A stretch of 64,000 bases of DNA from Roseiflexus sp034432635 (GTDB lineage Bacteria > Chloroflexota > Chloroflexia > Chloroflexales > Roseiflexaceae). The notes below the pieces were generated by a model. The model was not told where the DNA came from. It ran no database searches and saw only the letters and a program-made list of their open reading frames with translations. Location: NCBI GenBank assembly GCA_034432635.1, contig DAOUBK010000082.1, forward strand, positions 1-64,000, in the 5' to 3' direction. Below, piece after piece: positions 9,317 to 17,478 of this stretch. Position 1 is the stretch's first letter, and every line of letters starts with the position of its first letter. The position numbers and the translations under genes are program-made.

Positions 9317-9784
9317 ATGAGAGCAGTTTTGCAGCGGGTCAGCCAGGCTTCGGTTACGGTTGGCGATGAAGTGGTCGGCGCTATCGGGCAGGGATTGCTG
9401 ATCCTGCTTGGGGTTGGCATTGGCGACAGTCAGGCGGAAGCGAGACTGCTGGCGGAAAAGACTGCCAATTTGCGCATCTTTGCCGATGAGGAGGGACGCT
9501 TCAACCGTTCGCTGCTCGATACTGGCGGCGAGGCGCTGGTTGTCTCACAATTCACGCTCTACGCCGATACGCGGCGTGGGCGGCGCCCTAGTTTTTCCGA
9601 TGCTGCGCCGCCAGAGATTGCCGCACCGCTGGTTGACATCTTTGCCGACGAATTGCGCCGTTTGGGGGTTGCGGTCAGCACCGGGCGTTTCGGCGCCATG
9701 ATGCGCGTCGCGCTGGTGAACGACGGTCCTGTAACCATCCTGCTCGACAGCGCTATCTTCCGCGAACCGCGTAATCAGCATTAA
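9317..9784 (+). CDS. dtd: D-aminoacyl-tRNA deacylase
   Basis: Removes D-amino acids mischarged onto tRNA. From ATG 9317 the protein starts MRAVLQRVSQASVTVGDEVV, the canonical Dtd N-terminus; the frame extends upstream but without family similarity. The signature SQFTLYADTRRGRRPSF and the C-terminal VNDGPVTILLDS (the cross-subunit Gly-Pro site) are intact. 155 residues is normal. It is 4 bases after the thioesterase and almost certainly cotranscribed with it. Confidence 0.95.
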   Translation: MRAVLQRVSQASVTVGDEVVGAIGQGLLILLGVGIGDSQAEARLLAEKTANLRIFADEEGRFNRSLLDTGGEALVVSQFTLYADTRRGRRPSFSDAAPPEIAAPLVDIFADELRRLGVAVSTGRFGAMMRVALVNDGPVTILLDSAIFREPRNQH

Positions 9785-9798
9785 CCGCTCTCGTTTCC

Positions 9799-9821
9799 GG
9801 TTCTCGATTCTCAGTTCTCAG
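9799..9821 (+). repeat. GGTTCTCAGTTCTC repeat, copy 2
   Basis: GGTTCTCGATTCTCAGTTCTCAG-type stretch between dtd and the next ORF, ending 5 bases before ATG 9827. It matches copy 1 in unit and in position relative to a start codon. Confidence 0.7.
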
Positions 9822-9826
9822 ACACC

Positions 9827-10066
9827 ATGGCAGAACCGCACACCGAACCAATTGAGCAACTCGCCAGAGCAATTGTACAGCGCGGATTGACGACACCGGC
9901 GCGAATGATGCTCGATGTTATCGCTCCGCTCGGCTTCCTTGCCAGTCAGGCGACACTGTTTGTGCGTCCGTTCATTCCCGCAAACCGCTGGACCCGCACG
10001 ATCGATGCGCTCTGTGACGCACGCGGCTGGCGTGTGTTACAGGATTTGCTGCACCGCGACTGTTGA
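9827..10066 (+). CDS. Small hypothetical protein
   Basis: 79 residues, mostly helical, with a moderately hydrophobic middle (MMLDVIAPLGFLASQATLFVRPF) and two tryptophans near the C-terminus. I do not recognise it. It follows dtd by 42 bases, with the TTCTCAG repeat in between, and precedes the DUF6754 operon. Codon use matches its neighbours, so it is probably a real gene and perhaps a small membrane-associated protein. Confidence 0.55.
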   Translation: MAEPHTEPIEQLARAIVQRGLTTPARMMLDVIAPLGFLASQATLFVRPFIPANRWTRTIDALCDARGWRVLQDLLHRDC

Positions 10067-10141
10067 CAAACGATTTGATTTGAATTACACTCAAAGCCAG
10101 CACAGCGCACGACTGTGTAAAGAATTGTGCGGAGGCAGTTC

Positions 10142-10915
10142 GTGGATCTCCCCCTGCAAACGCTTGCTCTGCTCCTGATCGTTTTCATTGTCATCATCCT
10201 GACGCTCCTCTATCACGCCCGTGCACTCGACCGGCGGCGCACCTTCAGTCGTCGTCCACTGCATGCGCTCGACGCACTCCGGCGAGGTTTGGGAGGCGGT
10301 GCTGAAACCGGGCACGCTATCCACCTTTCACCGGGCAGCGGTGCGATTGGTGCACGTGCCACGACAGCGGAAACGATTGCAGGGCTGCTCGCCGCCGAAC
10401 GCACTGCTACCGAAGCCGTATTGAGCGGAATACCGGTGGTTGCCAGTTCCGGTGATGCAGTGGCGCATCTGGCGCTGCGTGGAACACTGCGCCAGGCGTA
10501 TCAGCGCGCCGGTCTGGGACAGGATTACGATGCTGGCAATGTGCAGTTGCTGGCACAGCAGGACCCAATGGCGTATGCTTCTGGTGTCAGTATGCTGTAT
10601 GGGCGGCAGCGTTTTGAAGTAAGTCAGTTGATCGGCAGTTTCGGTTATGAAGTGCTGCTGGCAACCGGGTCAGGTGCACAACAAGGCGTACCCCAGGTGG
10701 CCGGTGCAACCACATCGACGGCTCTGCCCCTTATCTATCTGACCAGTGAGGGATCGCTGATCGGCGAAGACATGTATGTCGCCGAAGCGTATCTGTCACG
10801 CGAGCCCGAAGCGCAGGGGCGTCTCCTGACCCATGATGCCCTGCGCACGGTTGCAATCGTGGCGATTATTACGCTGGCGCTCTGGCAGGTGGTGCAACCA
10901 TTCATCGGGACATAA
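10142..10915 (+). CDS. DUF6754 domain membrane protein
   Basis: 257 residues from GTG 10142; GGAGG at 10131-10135 with a 6-base spacer decides this start over the GTG at 10127. One membrane helix at the N-terminus (TLALLLIVFIVIILTLLY) and one at the C-terminus (TVAIVAIITLALWQVV) flank a soluble domain. That domain carries LSPGSGAIGARATTAETIAGLLAAE, SSGDAVAHLALRG, YASGVSMLYGR and FGYEVLLATGSGAQQ, conserved in the DUF6754 family of Chloroflexota as I recall it. Biochemical role unknown. It opens a same-strand cluster running to 16514. Confidence 0.78.
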   Translation: MDLPLQTLALLLIVFIVIILTLLYHARALDRRRTFSRRPLHALDALRRGLGGGAETGHAIHLSPGSGAIGARATTAETIAGLLAAERTATEAVLSGIPVVASSGDAVAHLALRGTLRQAYQRAGLGQDYDAGNVQLLAQQDPMAYASGVSMLYGRQRFEVSQLIGSFGYEVLLATGSGAQQGVPQVAGATTSTALPLIYLTSEGSLIGEDMYVAEAYLSREPEAQGRLLTHDALRTVAIVAIITLALWQVVQPFIGT

Positions 10916-10929
10916 CGCGGAGTGAAGCG

Positions 10930-11601
10930 ATGTCCTTTCTGCGCGATCCAAAACGCCTGATCGCCACGCTGGTCGCCGGTGTAGCCGGGCTGCTGGTGTT
11001 GCTCGATTTCACCGGTCCATTGCCGGTCGTCAGCTTTCTGGCGCAGACGACGCTCGACTGGGCAGCTTTGATCGCCGCGCTGGCGCTGGTGGTCGGTCTG
11101 GTAAACGTCGCCGGTGATCACCTAGGGCGGGTCAGGCGGCGTGATGCGGATTGGGGGTATAGCCTGCTTCTCCTGACCGCGATGGTCATTGTTATCTTTG
11201 TCGGAACACTGTACCCATTGCAGAACCCGGACGGCAGCCTTACTCTACCGTCGAGCCTGATCGAACAACCGGTTCGCATCGTTTTCAGTGCGGTCTATAC
11301 GCCGCTGGCAGGTTCGCTGCTGGCATTGTTGACGTTCTTTAGCCTGAGCGCAGCGCTGCGCGCAGCGCGTCGCCGTACCGCCGATGCACTGGTTATCATC
11401 ACAGTGGCGCTGGTTGTGCTCGTTGCGACGGCGTTGCCGCAACTGGAACTGGCGCCCCTGATCGGTGATGGTCTACGCTGGTTTTCGGATTATGTCGTGC
11501 TTGCTGGTGCGCGCGGCTTACTGATCGGCGCTGCTATCGGCGCATTGGTGGCAGGGGTGCGGGTATTGATCGGGTTCGATCAACCATACCTGGATCGTTG
11601 A
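10930..11601 (+). CDS. Hypothetical polytopic membrane protein (DUF6754 cluster)
   Basis: 223 residues with about six hydrophobic segments: roughly residues 10-30, 40-60, 75-95, 118-140, 150-170 and 190-215. Short basic loops separate them. I do not recognise a family. It starts 14 bases after the DUF6754 gene and ends 8 bases before the LPDWLR-repeat gene, so it is tightly embedded in the operon and likely a partner of both. Confidence 0.7.
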   Translation: MSFLRDPKRLIATLVAGVAGLLVLLDFTGPLPVVSFLAQTTLDWAALIAALALVVGLVNVAGDHLGRVRRRDADWGYSLLLLTAMVIVIFVGTLYPLQNPDGSLTLPSSLIEQPVRIVFSAVYTPLAGSLLALLTFFSLSAALRAARRRTADALVIITVALVVLVATALPQLELAPLIGDGLRWFSDYVVLAGARGLLIGAAIGALVAGVRVLIGFDQPYLDR

Positions 11602-11609
11602 TGAGATGA

Positions 11610-13838
11610 ATGGACGCTCTCAGGCGGTTCGCCGCTTCGAAGAAATCAGCGTCCAGGGAGCCGGTGTTGAGCCAGTCGAAGCGTAATCCTCATTTGCCGC
11701 CCTGGCTTCAAGATGTGCCTTTGCCGCCCAGGCCGCCGGATGTTGATCAACCGGCGGGTGGTGCTCCGCTCTTTGCTGGCTTGCCTGAGTGGCTGCGCGA
11801 TGAGGACGAAGCGCCTCCATCCTTTACACCAGACTGGTTGAGTCAGACAGCCGAACCGCCACATCCAGAGCCAGATTGGTTGACCGTTCCCGATCAGACG
11901 CTTCAACCGCCTACCGAAACAACTGCGCCACCAGAAGCATCGCCCCCTTCCTGGCTTCAGTCGTTGCGCGACTCCATCGTGCTACCTGAAGAGGAAGCCG
12001 GGCATGAGCCACTCCCCTTTGCATTCGCCGGTGAGCCAGAGGATGCTCCACAGACCGGATCGAGCAGCGACGCGGAAGTTCCGTCGTGGCTGATTAGCGA
12101 ACAACCTGACCACGGATCCAACCAGCCGCCGGAACAACCTGCCGACAGCGCATTTCCGCTTGCGTCTGACGCTGCCGGTGAGCCGGTTGAATCGGTACAT
12201 CTTCCAGACTGGCTTCGCGAATTGCCGATCGATAATGTATCGCAGGCATCACCCTCTCCGCAAACCACATCGCAGGGTGAGGAGCTTCCTGCCTGGCTAC
12301 TCCGGGATGAACCTTCAATTACAGCATCACCGGAAGGCTCCCAATCGGCAGGCAACCTGCCCGACTGGTTGCGTGACATCGCTGCCCAACCGCCCACTGC
12401 GCCGGTTGCGCCTGCTGCGGAGACCGCTCCGCCTGCCACCGACCTGCCCGACTGGTTGACGGGAGCGATGTCCACACCCGACGTTCCATCGGCAGAAGAG
12501 AAACCCGTTACACATCCGTCAGCACCGTCCGATCTACCCGACTGGCTTCGGACACCAGATGCGTCAGCAGGAGCGACAGGATTGCCGGACTGGTTGCGCG
12601 GTGCCGAAGTTCCAGTATCACCTGATGCACATGATGGTCGATCATATACAGCTGAACCTGCTGCACCCCGTGGCTCCAGCGATCTGCTCAGCGGGATGGA
12701 TCTACCGGAATGGTTGCGCATCGAACCGGAGCCAAAACCGGAACCCCCTCCTCTCAGCGGGCGCGATCTCGACTGGTTGACACGTCTTGGCAGCATTGCA
12801 GAGGACGAGACGATTACCGGCGTGACAGTTACCACGCCAAAACTGCCTCCTCCTCCGGCGCCAAAACGCACTGAGGAACAAGTTGCCGCGATCAACCTTC
12901 TGCGTCGTCTGGCCGCCGAACCAATTCCGGCAGCGGTACCGATGCCGCTGCCTGAACCGACGGGCGCACTTCAACGCATTGGTCTTGAGCGCATGCTCTC
13001 GATGGTTCTGCTCATCCTGGTTATCGTCGCCATCATGGTTCCAGGGCTGGTTCCGGCACTTGAAACGCCGCCGGTTATCCCTAGCGCATCGGGGATACAC
13101 CAGCAGATCGCAGCCCTTGGCGCAAACGACGTTGTGTTGATCGGCTACGAGTGGGATGCCCGGCGCGTTGGTGAATTGCGCCCCCTTGAACAGGCGGTGA
13201 TCGGGCAGTTGATCAGGCAGAATGTCAAACTTATCCTGGTGAGCACCGATCCACAGGGAACATTGCTGCAGTTCGATCTCCTCGACACGCTGCGTCAGGA
13301 AGGTTACCGTCAGCAAGGGGAAGGGTACCTCCTGTTGGGCTACAAACCCGGCGGCGAAATGGCGCTGCGCATGGTAGGGCGCGACTTTCAAACTGTGCTG
13401 CGCAGCGACTACCGCGGTGATGATGCCACCGGCAGCATGCTGATCACAGGCGTCGACACCGGTCGCCCTATCACACGTCTGAACGACATGTCGCTGATCA
13501 TCGTTCTCGCAGATGATACACCCGATGTCCAGGGATGGATGGAACAGGTCTACCCTCAGACGCAGGCAGGCGATCGTCCCGTGTCACTCGTTTTCCTGCT
13601 GCCGGAAGAGGCAGCACCGATTGTGCAACCATATATGCGTCAGCCTGGTGTTGCCGCGCTCGCCGGGCGCCGTGGCGCACTAGCGTATGCTGCACTTGAC
13701 CAGAACGCCGGTTCACTCGATCCGGTGGCCGCCACGTCGATCGCACAGCAACGGCTGGCGACGCTGCTGTTTGCCCTTGTTCTCCTCGTCGGTCTGGCAG
13801 GTGTCGGTGTTGCTGCGCTGCGTGGGAGGCGGTCATGA
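11610..13838 (+). CDS. LPDWLR-repeat protein with membrane-anchored C-terminal domain
   Basis: 742 residues. Residues ~25-395 are a low-complexity Pro/Glu/Ala/Ser linker studded with about 14 copies of a short motif, xPxWLxxx (PPWLQDVP, LPEWLRDED, LPDWLRELP, LPDWLRDIA, LPDWLRGAE, LPEWLRIEP and others), spaced 15-40 residues apart. A membrane helix (MVLLILVIVAIMVPGLVPAL) follows near residue 460. Then comes an about 220-residue folded domain (LGANDVVLIGYEWDARRVGE ... LILVSTDPQGTLLQFDLL), and a second helix close to the C-terminus. The repeats are likely cytoplasmic docking peptides. The next gene overlaps by 4 bases (ATGA). Confidence 0.75.
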   Translation: MDALRRFAASKKSASREPVLSQSKRNPHLPPWLQDVPLPPRPPDVDQPAGGAPLFAGLPEWLRDEDEAPPSFTPDWLSQTAEPPHPEPDWLTVPDQTLQPPTETTAPPEASPPSWLQSLRDSIVLPEEEAGHEPLPFAFAGEPEDAPQTGSSSDAEVPSWLISEQPDHGSNQPPEQPADSAFPLASDAAGEPVESVHLPDWLRELPIDNVSQASPSPQTTSQGEELPAWLLRDEPSITASPEGSQSAGNLPDWLRDIAAQPPTAPVAPAAETAPPATDLPDWLTGAMSTPDVPSAEEKPVTHPSAPSDLPDWLRTPDASAGATGLPDWLRGAEVPVSPDAHDGRSYTAEPAAPRGSSDLLSGMDLPEWLRIEPEPKPEPPPLSGRDLDWLTRLGSIAEDETITGVTVTTPKLPPPPAPKRTEEQVAAINLLRRLAAEPIPAAVPMPLPEPTGALQRIGLERMLSMVLLILVIVAIMVPGLVPALETPPVIPSASGIHQQIAALGANDVVLIGYEWDARRVGELRPLEQAVIGQLIRQNVKLILVSTDPQGTLLQFDLLDTLRQEGYRQQGEGYLLLGYKPGGEMALRMVGRDFQTVLRSDYRGDDATGSMLITGVDTGRPITRLNDMSLIIVLADDTPDVQGWMEQVYPQTQAGDRPVSLVFLLPEEAAPIVQPYMRQPGVAALAGRRGALAYAALDQNAGSLDPVAATSIAQQRLATLLFALVLLVGLAGVGVAALRGRRS

Positions 13839-14482
13839 CTCAGGACGCTATCGTCAATATCATCGCAGTAGCGCTGACGCTGATGGTTTTGAGTCGAGTC
13901 GCGGGCGATAACCCACTGTTTCGTATTGCACAGTATCTGTTCGTTGGCGTATCACTCGGTCTGGCATTCGTGGTATCCTACCATCAGGCGCTCCGTCCTG
14001 CAGCCGTGGCGCTGTTGAGCGCCGAACCACCGGCGATCTGGCTATACGGCGTGCCGCTGGCGCTCGGCGTGTTACTCCTGCCGCGTATCACCGGCGATCA
14101 GCGTCTGTCATGGCTGGCGAACATTCCGCTGGCGCTCGTCTTCGGCGTTGGAGGAGCGCTGGCGATTGGTGGTGCGATCATCGGCACATTACTGCCGCAG
14201 ATCCGCGATACTGCGCGCGCACCCTCCGACGACATCGGCGCCATCGCTGGAGTAGCAGTGCTGGTCATCGGGACTGTTCTGACGCTTGCGTCCTTCTACT
14301 ACACGACGCCACCAGAGAGCCGCAGCGGACGCATTCTCAAAGGAATAGCCACGATCGGGCACTGGCTGATCATGGTTGCGTTTGGTTTTTTCTTCGCCGG
14401 TGCGCTGCAAAGTTATCTGAGCGCACTGGTTGAACGGTTGAACTTCGTGCTGGCGGTAGTTCGCAGTTTCTTTGGCGTCTGA
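13835..14482 (+). CDS. Hypothetical polytopic membrane protein (DUF6754 cluster)
   Basis: 215 residues with about six transmembrane segments and little soluble sequence. The ATG overlaps the preceding stop (ATGA), so translation is probably coupled to the LPDWLR-repeat protein. The N-terminus reads IVNIIAVALTLMVLSRVAGDNP, and a glycine-rich helix LVFGVGGALAIGGAIIG follows mid-protein. No family recognised. Its size and place suggest a channel or scaffold subunit of the same complex. Confidence 0.7.
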   Translation: MTQDAIVNIIAVALTLMVLSRVAGDNPLFRIAQYLFVGVSLGLAFVVSYHQALRPAAVALLSAEPPAIWLYGVPLALGVLLLPRITGDQRLSWLANIPLALVFGVGGALAIGGAIIGTLLPQIRDTARAPSDDIGAIAGVAVLVIGTVLTLASFYYTTPPESRSGRILKGIATIGHWLIMVAFGFFFAGALQSYLSALVERLNFVLAVVRSFFGV

Positions 14483-14501
14483 GAACAGGAAACCGTATCG
14501 C

Positions 14502-16514
14502 ATGTCCGACCTAAAACTCCACGCTCTTCTGATTGCCGACATCGGCAGTGTGATGACCCATGTCTGGCTGGTTGACGCTGTTGATGGCGAAACGCGCCTG
14601 ATTGGCCAATCCGAAGCACCTGGCGGTCTCGCGCCGGCGGACGATCCGACATCCGCCATTCTTGAAGCCACTCACCATATCGAGGATCAAACCGGTCGTC
14701 GCCTGATTGACAACGGTGCGCTAGTTACGCCGAAAAATGCAGAGGGTCATGGGGTCGACGGCATAGTGGTGTGCAGCAGCGCCGCCGGCTTGATGGGGCT
14801 GGTGATTGCCGCAATCGCCGGTGACATTTCAGCGCGGAGCGCTCTGCGTGCCACACGTTCCACATATACGCACATACTTCAGACAATCACGCTCGACGAT
14901 GCGGTACGCCAGGATCAGATCGGGGTAATCGGCGACTCAGGATTGACGTGGATCGAACGGCAGGTGCAATCACTCCTCGGCGTTCGTCCCGATGCAGTTT
15001 TGATCGTCGGCGGGATCGAGGGGGGCGCGCAGGAGTCACTGGTTCGCCTGGCGCACATTATTGGACTGGCATCGTTGAATATTCAGGTCGATACACAGGG
15101 TCAGCAGATGCGTCATCTTGCGCGGCGACCGGTTATTTTTGCCGGGAACAGTCAGGCGCGCGAACGGGTTGCGGCTGCGCTGGCAGAACGCGCCGATCTG
15201 ATTGTCATTGATAACATCCGACCAACGCTCGATATCGAGTGTCTCGAACCGGTGCGCCGCGAGATCGTCCGTCTGTATGATCGATTGATGATGCCTCGAC
15301 TTGCGCGCATATCGGGATTGACGCGCGTGCCGGCGCGCGCTTCGTGTGATGCGGCCGGAGTGATGACACGCTTTATCGCCGAACAGACCCGGAGTGGCGT
15401 CCTTGTACTGGATGTCGGTGGAATGAGCACAACTGCGCACCTGTGTAGCCAGGGGCGTTACAGTCCAGTAATACTGGGTGGCGTCGGCAGCGGGTATGGG
15501 GTCGGCGCAGTCCTGGCACGTCGAGGCGTCGAAGCTATTCGATGCTGGCTGCCTTTCCCAATCAGTGAACGTGATCTGGTGCACTGGCTGCTCAACAAAA
15601 TGCTGCGTCCACACATCCCGCCGCTCACCCGCGAGGATCTTTTGATCGAGTATGCCGTTGCACGCGAGGCGCTAGCGTGTGTGCTAGAGGCGTTGCTGGA
15701 CGAGCGCCCGGACGCTGCTTACGAGCGTGTCTTCATCGGAGGCGGGGTCTTCCGGCATGCGCCGCATCCTGGACTGACGACGCTGACCCTTCTCGATGCC
15801 CTGCAACCAACATCGAAAGAGAACGTGCTGGCGCTCGATCTCCATCTCGATGCGCTTGGCTTGATCAACGCCTGCGGTGTGCTCGCTTTCACCGAACCGG
15901 ATGCAGCAATGACCCTTTTTGAACGCGATCTGATGCACAATACTCCGCTGGCAACCGTCGTAACGACGCTCGGCGAAGGTCATCCAGGGGAACTAGCTGT
16001 CGAAGCGGAGTTGCGCGTGGAAGGCAGAGCCACCCACACGGTGCGCGTTGCTCACGGCGAAATTGCACGCCTGAACCTGCCTCCCGGTCGGTACGGCACA
16101 TTGACGCTGCGTCCGGCTGCCGGCGTGCGGATCGGCAGAAATGCGCCCGGTGCGGAAGTATCTTCAGACCTGGCAGCCATCCATGGCAGCACTCTTGGTG
16201 TGGTCATTGATGCCCGCGGAAGACCGTTGCGCCTGCCGGAGGACGCACAGGCGCGTCAGCAGGCGCTCTGGTCGTGGCTGATGGCGCTGGGCATCGAGCG
16301 CGAACCTCTGCCCTATCCGGCGCTCGATAGCGTTGTTGAGGCATCACTCCCTGTGCTGACCGCGCCGGTCATCCCGGCGTCGCTGCAGCGTTCCAGCGAA
16401 AGCCGCCCGACAACCGAGACACCTGTTGCGAGCGGCAGCATCGAGAGTGATCTGGCAAAACTGCGACAGACGGTCGAAGAGCCGAAAAAACGTGGACTCT
16501 TCCGCCGCAGGTAG
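14502..16514 (+). CDS. GlmL/MutL-like ASKHA-family ATPase
   Basis: About 670 residues from ATG 14502; a TTG at 14472 is in frame but lies before the family-like start. The actin-fold phosphate-1 loop is LLIADIGSVMTHVWLVDAV, and phosphate-2 is VLDVGGMSTTAHLCSQGRY. The family is known from glutamate mutase clusters, where GlmL is thought to act as a chaperone or reactivase for the B12 enzyme. No mutase subunit or B12 gene is in the window. The C-terminus has a non-family extension ending in a basic tail (KKRGLFRRR). It is the last gene of the DUF6754 cluster and may supply its ATPase. Confidence 0.82.
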   Translation: MSDLKLHALLIADIGSVMTHVWLVDAVDGETRLIGQSEAPGGLAPADDPTSAILEATHHIEDQTGRRLIDNGALVTPKNAEGHGVDGIVVCSSAAGLMGLVIAAIAGDISARSALRATRSTYTHILQTITLDDAVRQDQIGVIGDSGLTWIERQVQSLLGVRPDAVLIVGGIEGGAQESLVRLAHIIGLASLNIQVDTQGQQMRHLARRPVIFAGNSQARERVAAALAERADLIVIDNIRPTLDIECLEPVRREIVRLYDRLMMPRLARISGLTRVPARASCDAAGVMTRFIAEQTRSGVLVLDVGGMSTTAHLCSQGRYSPVILGGVGSGYGVGAVLARRGVEAIRCWLPFPISERDLVHWLLNKMLRPHIPPLTREDLLIEYAVAREALACVLEALLDERPDAAYERVFIGGGVFRHAPHPGLTTLTLLDALQPTSKENVLALDLHLDALGLINACGVLAFTEPDAAMTLFERDLMHNTPLATVVTTLGEGHPGELAVEAELRVEGRATHTVRVAHGEIARLNLPPGRYGTLTLRPAAGVRIGRNAPGAEVSSDLAAIHGSTLGVVIDARGRPLRLPEDAQARQQALWSWLMALGIEREPLPYPALDSVVEASLPVLTAPVIPASLQRSSESRPTTETPVASGSIESDLAKLRQTVEEPKKRGLFRRR

Positions 16515-16516
16515 CA

Positions 16517-17269
16517 TCATTGCTCGGTGATCGTTACTCTGAGCATCTGCTCGCCTGGTTCGGTCGGATTTTCATCCGGGTTGCGCAACGGGATGCCGTC
16601 GACAATCTCCTGACCCTGAATTACCTCGCCGAAAATGGTGTACTGACCATTCAGGTGTGGCGCCGGTGCGGTGGTAATGAAGAACTGTGATCCGGCGCTG
16701 TTGGGCATGGGTGTTCGTGCCATTGCCACGATTCCAGGGCGGTCGAAGATCATGTCCGGAGCAAACTCGTCTTTGATTGTATAGCCAGGTCCTCCCGTAC
16801 CGGTTCCGGTCGGATCGCCTCCCTGGGCCATAAAGCCGGGCAGCACCCGATGCCAGGTCACCCCGTCGTAGAACCCTTCACGCGCCAGAAAAACGAAGTT
16901 GTTGACCGTTTCCGGCGCAAGATCGGGACGCAGCCTGATGACAATATCGCCGCGGGGTGTGGTGATCGTTGCAGTATAGGTTCGCGCCGGGTCGATCCTC
17001 ATTGGTGGGGGGGCAGTGTAAAACCCATTACGCGCAGCAACATCCGCCGGCAGCCCGCCAGGAGTGTAGCCGGATACCGTTGGCACAGCCACAAATGGCG
17101 CAGGCGTCGGTTCAGCAACCTGTTGCCGGGCATTGTTACCGGATCGTACCAGCATGATCCCCAGCGTGATAAAGATGAGAATGATGCCAACCGCAGCCGC
17201 AATCCCGGCTGGCGAGACGCTCTGAGGCGCCGGTTCTGGCGCCTTTTTGTTCCGTGATGTCTGACTCAC
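16517..17269 (-). CDS. Membrane-anchored cyclophilin-type peptidyl-prolyl isomerase
   Basis: From GTG 17269 (GAGGAG about 8 bases upstream) the protein is 250 residues. It has a short basic N-terminus, one membrane helix (GIAAAVGIILIFITLGIMLV), a Pro-rich linker, then a cyclophilin domain from about residue 90. Family motifs are FYDGVTWHRVLPGFMAQGGD, GGPGYTIKDEF, NSAGSQFFITTAPAPHLNGQ and YTIFGEVIQGQEIVD. The topology implies extracytoplasmic protein folding. Its stop is 2 bases from the stop of the GlmL-like gene, so the two are convergent. Confidence 0.92.
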   Translation of the reverse strand: MSQTSRNKKAPEPAPQSVSPAGIAAAVGIILIFITLGIMLVRSGNNARQQVAEPTPAPFVAVPTVSGYTPGGLPADVAARNGFYTAPPPMRIDPARTYTATITTPRGDIVIRLRPDLAPETVNNFVFLAREGFYDGVTWHRVLPGFMAQGGDPTGTGTGGPGYTIKDEFAPDMIFDRPGIVAMARTPMPNSAGSQFFITTAPAPHLNGQYTIFGEVIQGQEIVDGIPLRNPDENPTEPGEQMLRVTITEQ

Positions 17270-17332
17270 ACGCGCTCTCCTCGTTGTATGTCGTGCGTTT
17301 CGCCTGCTTCCAGGCAACCCAAACAGCACACT

Positions 17333-17341
17333 ATTATAGCA
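17333..17341 (-). promoter_or_regulatory. Extended -10 box for the cyclophilin gene
   Basis: The minus strand reads TGCTATAAT here, a perfect -10 hexamer with the TGn extension. It gives a leader of about 55 bases before GTG 17269. Confidence 0.6.
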
Positions 17342-17396
17342 GCACCGCCGATTCTGCCGCCCGTGGCACATCCATTGCGCAGTGCATACAGTAATC

Positions 17397-17405
17397 TGGT
17401 ATCAT
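17397..17405 (+). promoter_or_regulatory. Extended -10 box for the IPP isomerase gene
   Basis: TGGTATCAT lies at 17397-17405 and overlaps the first in-frame ATG (17404). Transcription would start near 17412, so the upstream ATG would not be in this mRNA and translation should use 17434 or 17470. Confidence 0.45.
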
Positions 17406-17406
17406 G

Positions 17407-17478
17407 ACGGTCACACATCCGACGAGGAAAACTATGAGCGAAACGGTCACACATCCGACGAGGAAAACTATGAGCGAA
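17407..17478 (+). repeat. Perfect 36-bp tandem duplication of a translation start
   Basis: Two identical 36-base units, 17407-17442 and 17443-17478. Each contains the ribosome-binding segment CGACGAGGAAAACT followed by ATGAGCGAA. The unit is 12 codons, so both starts (17434, 17470) are in frame with the isomerase. Confidence 0.95.

Noticed and set aside
9827..10066. Possible toxin-antitoxin component because of small size.
   Set aside because: No partner ORF and no TA-like motif; it was kept only as a hypothetical protein.
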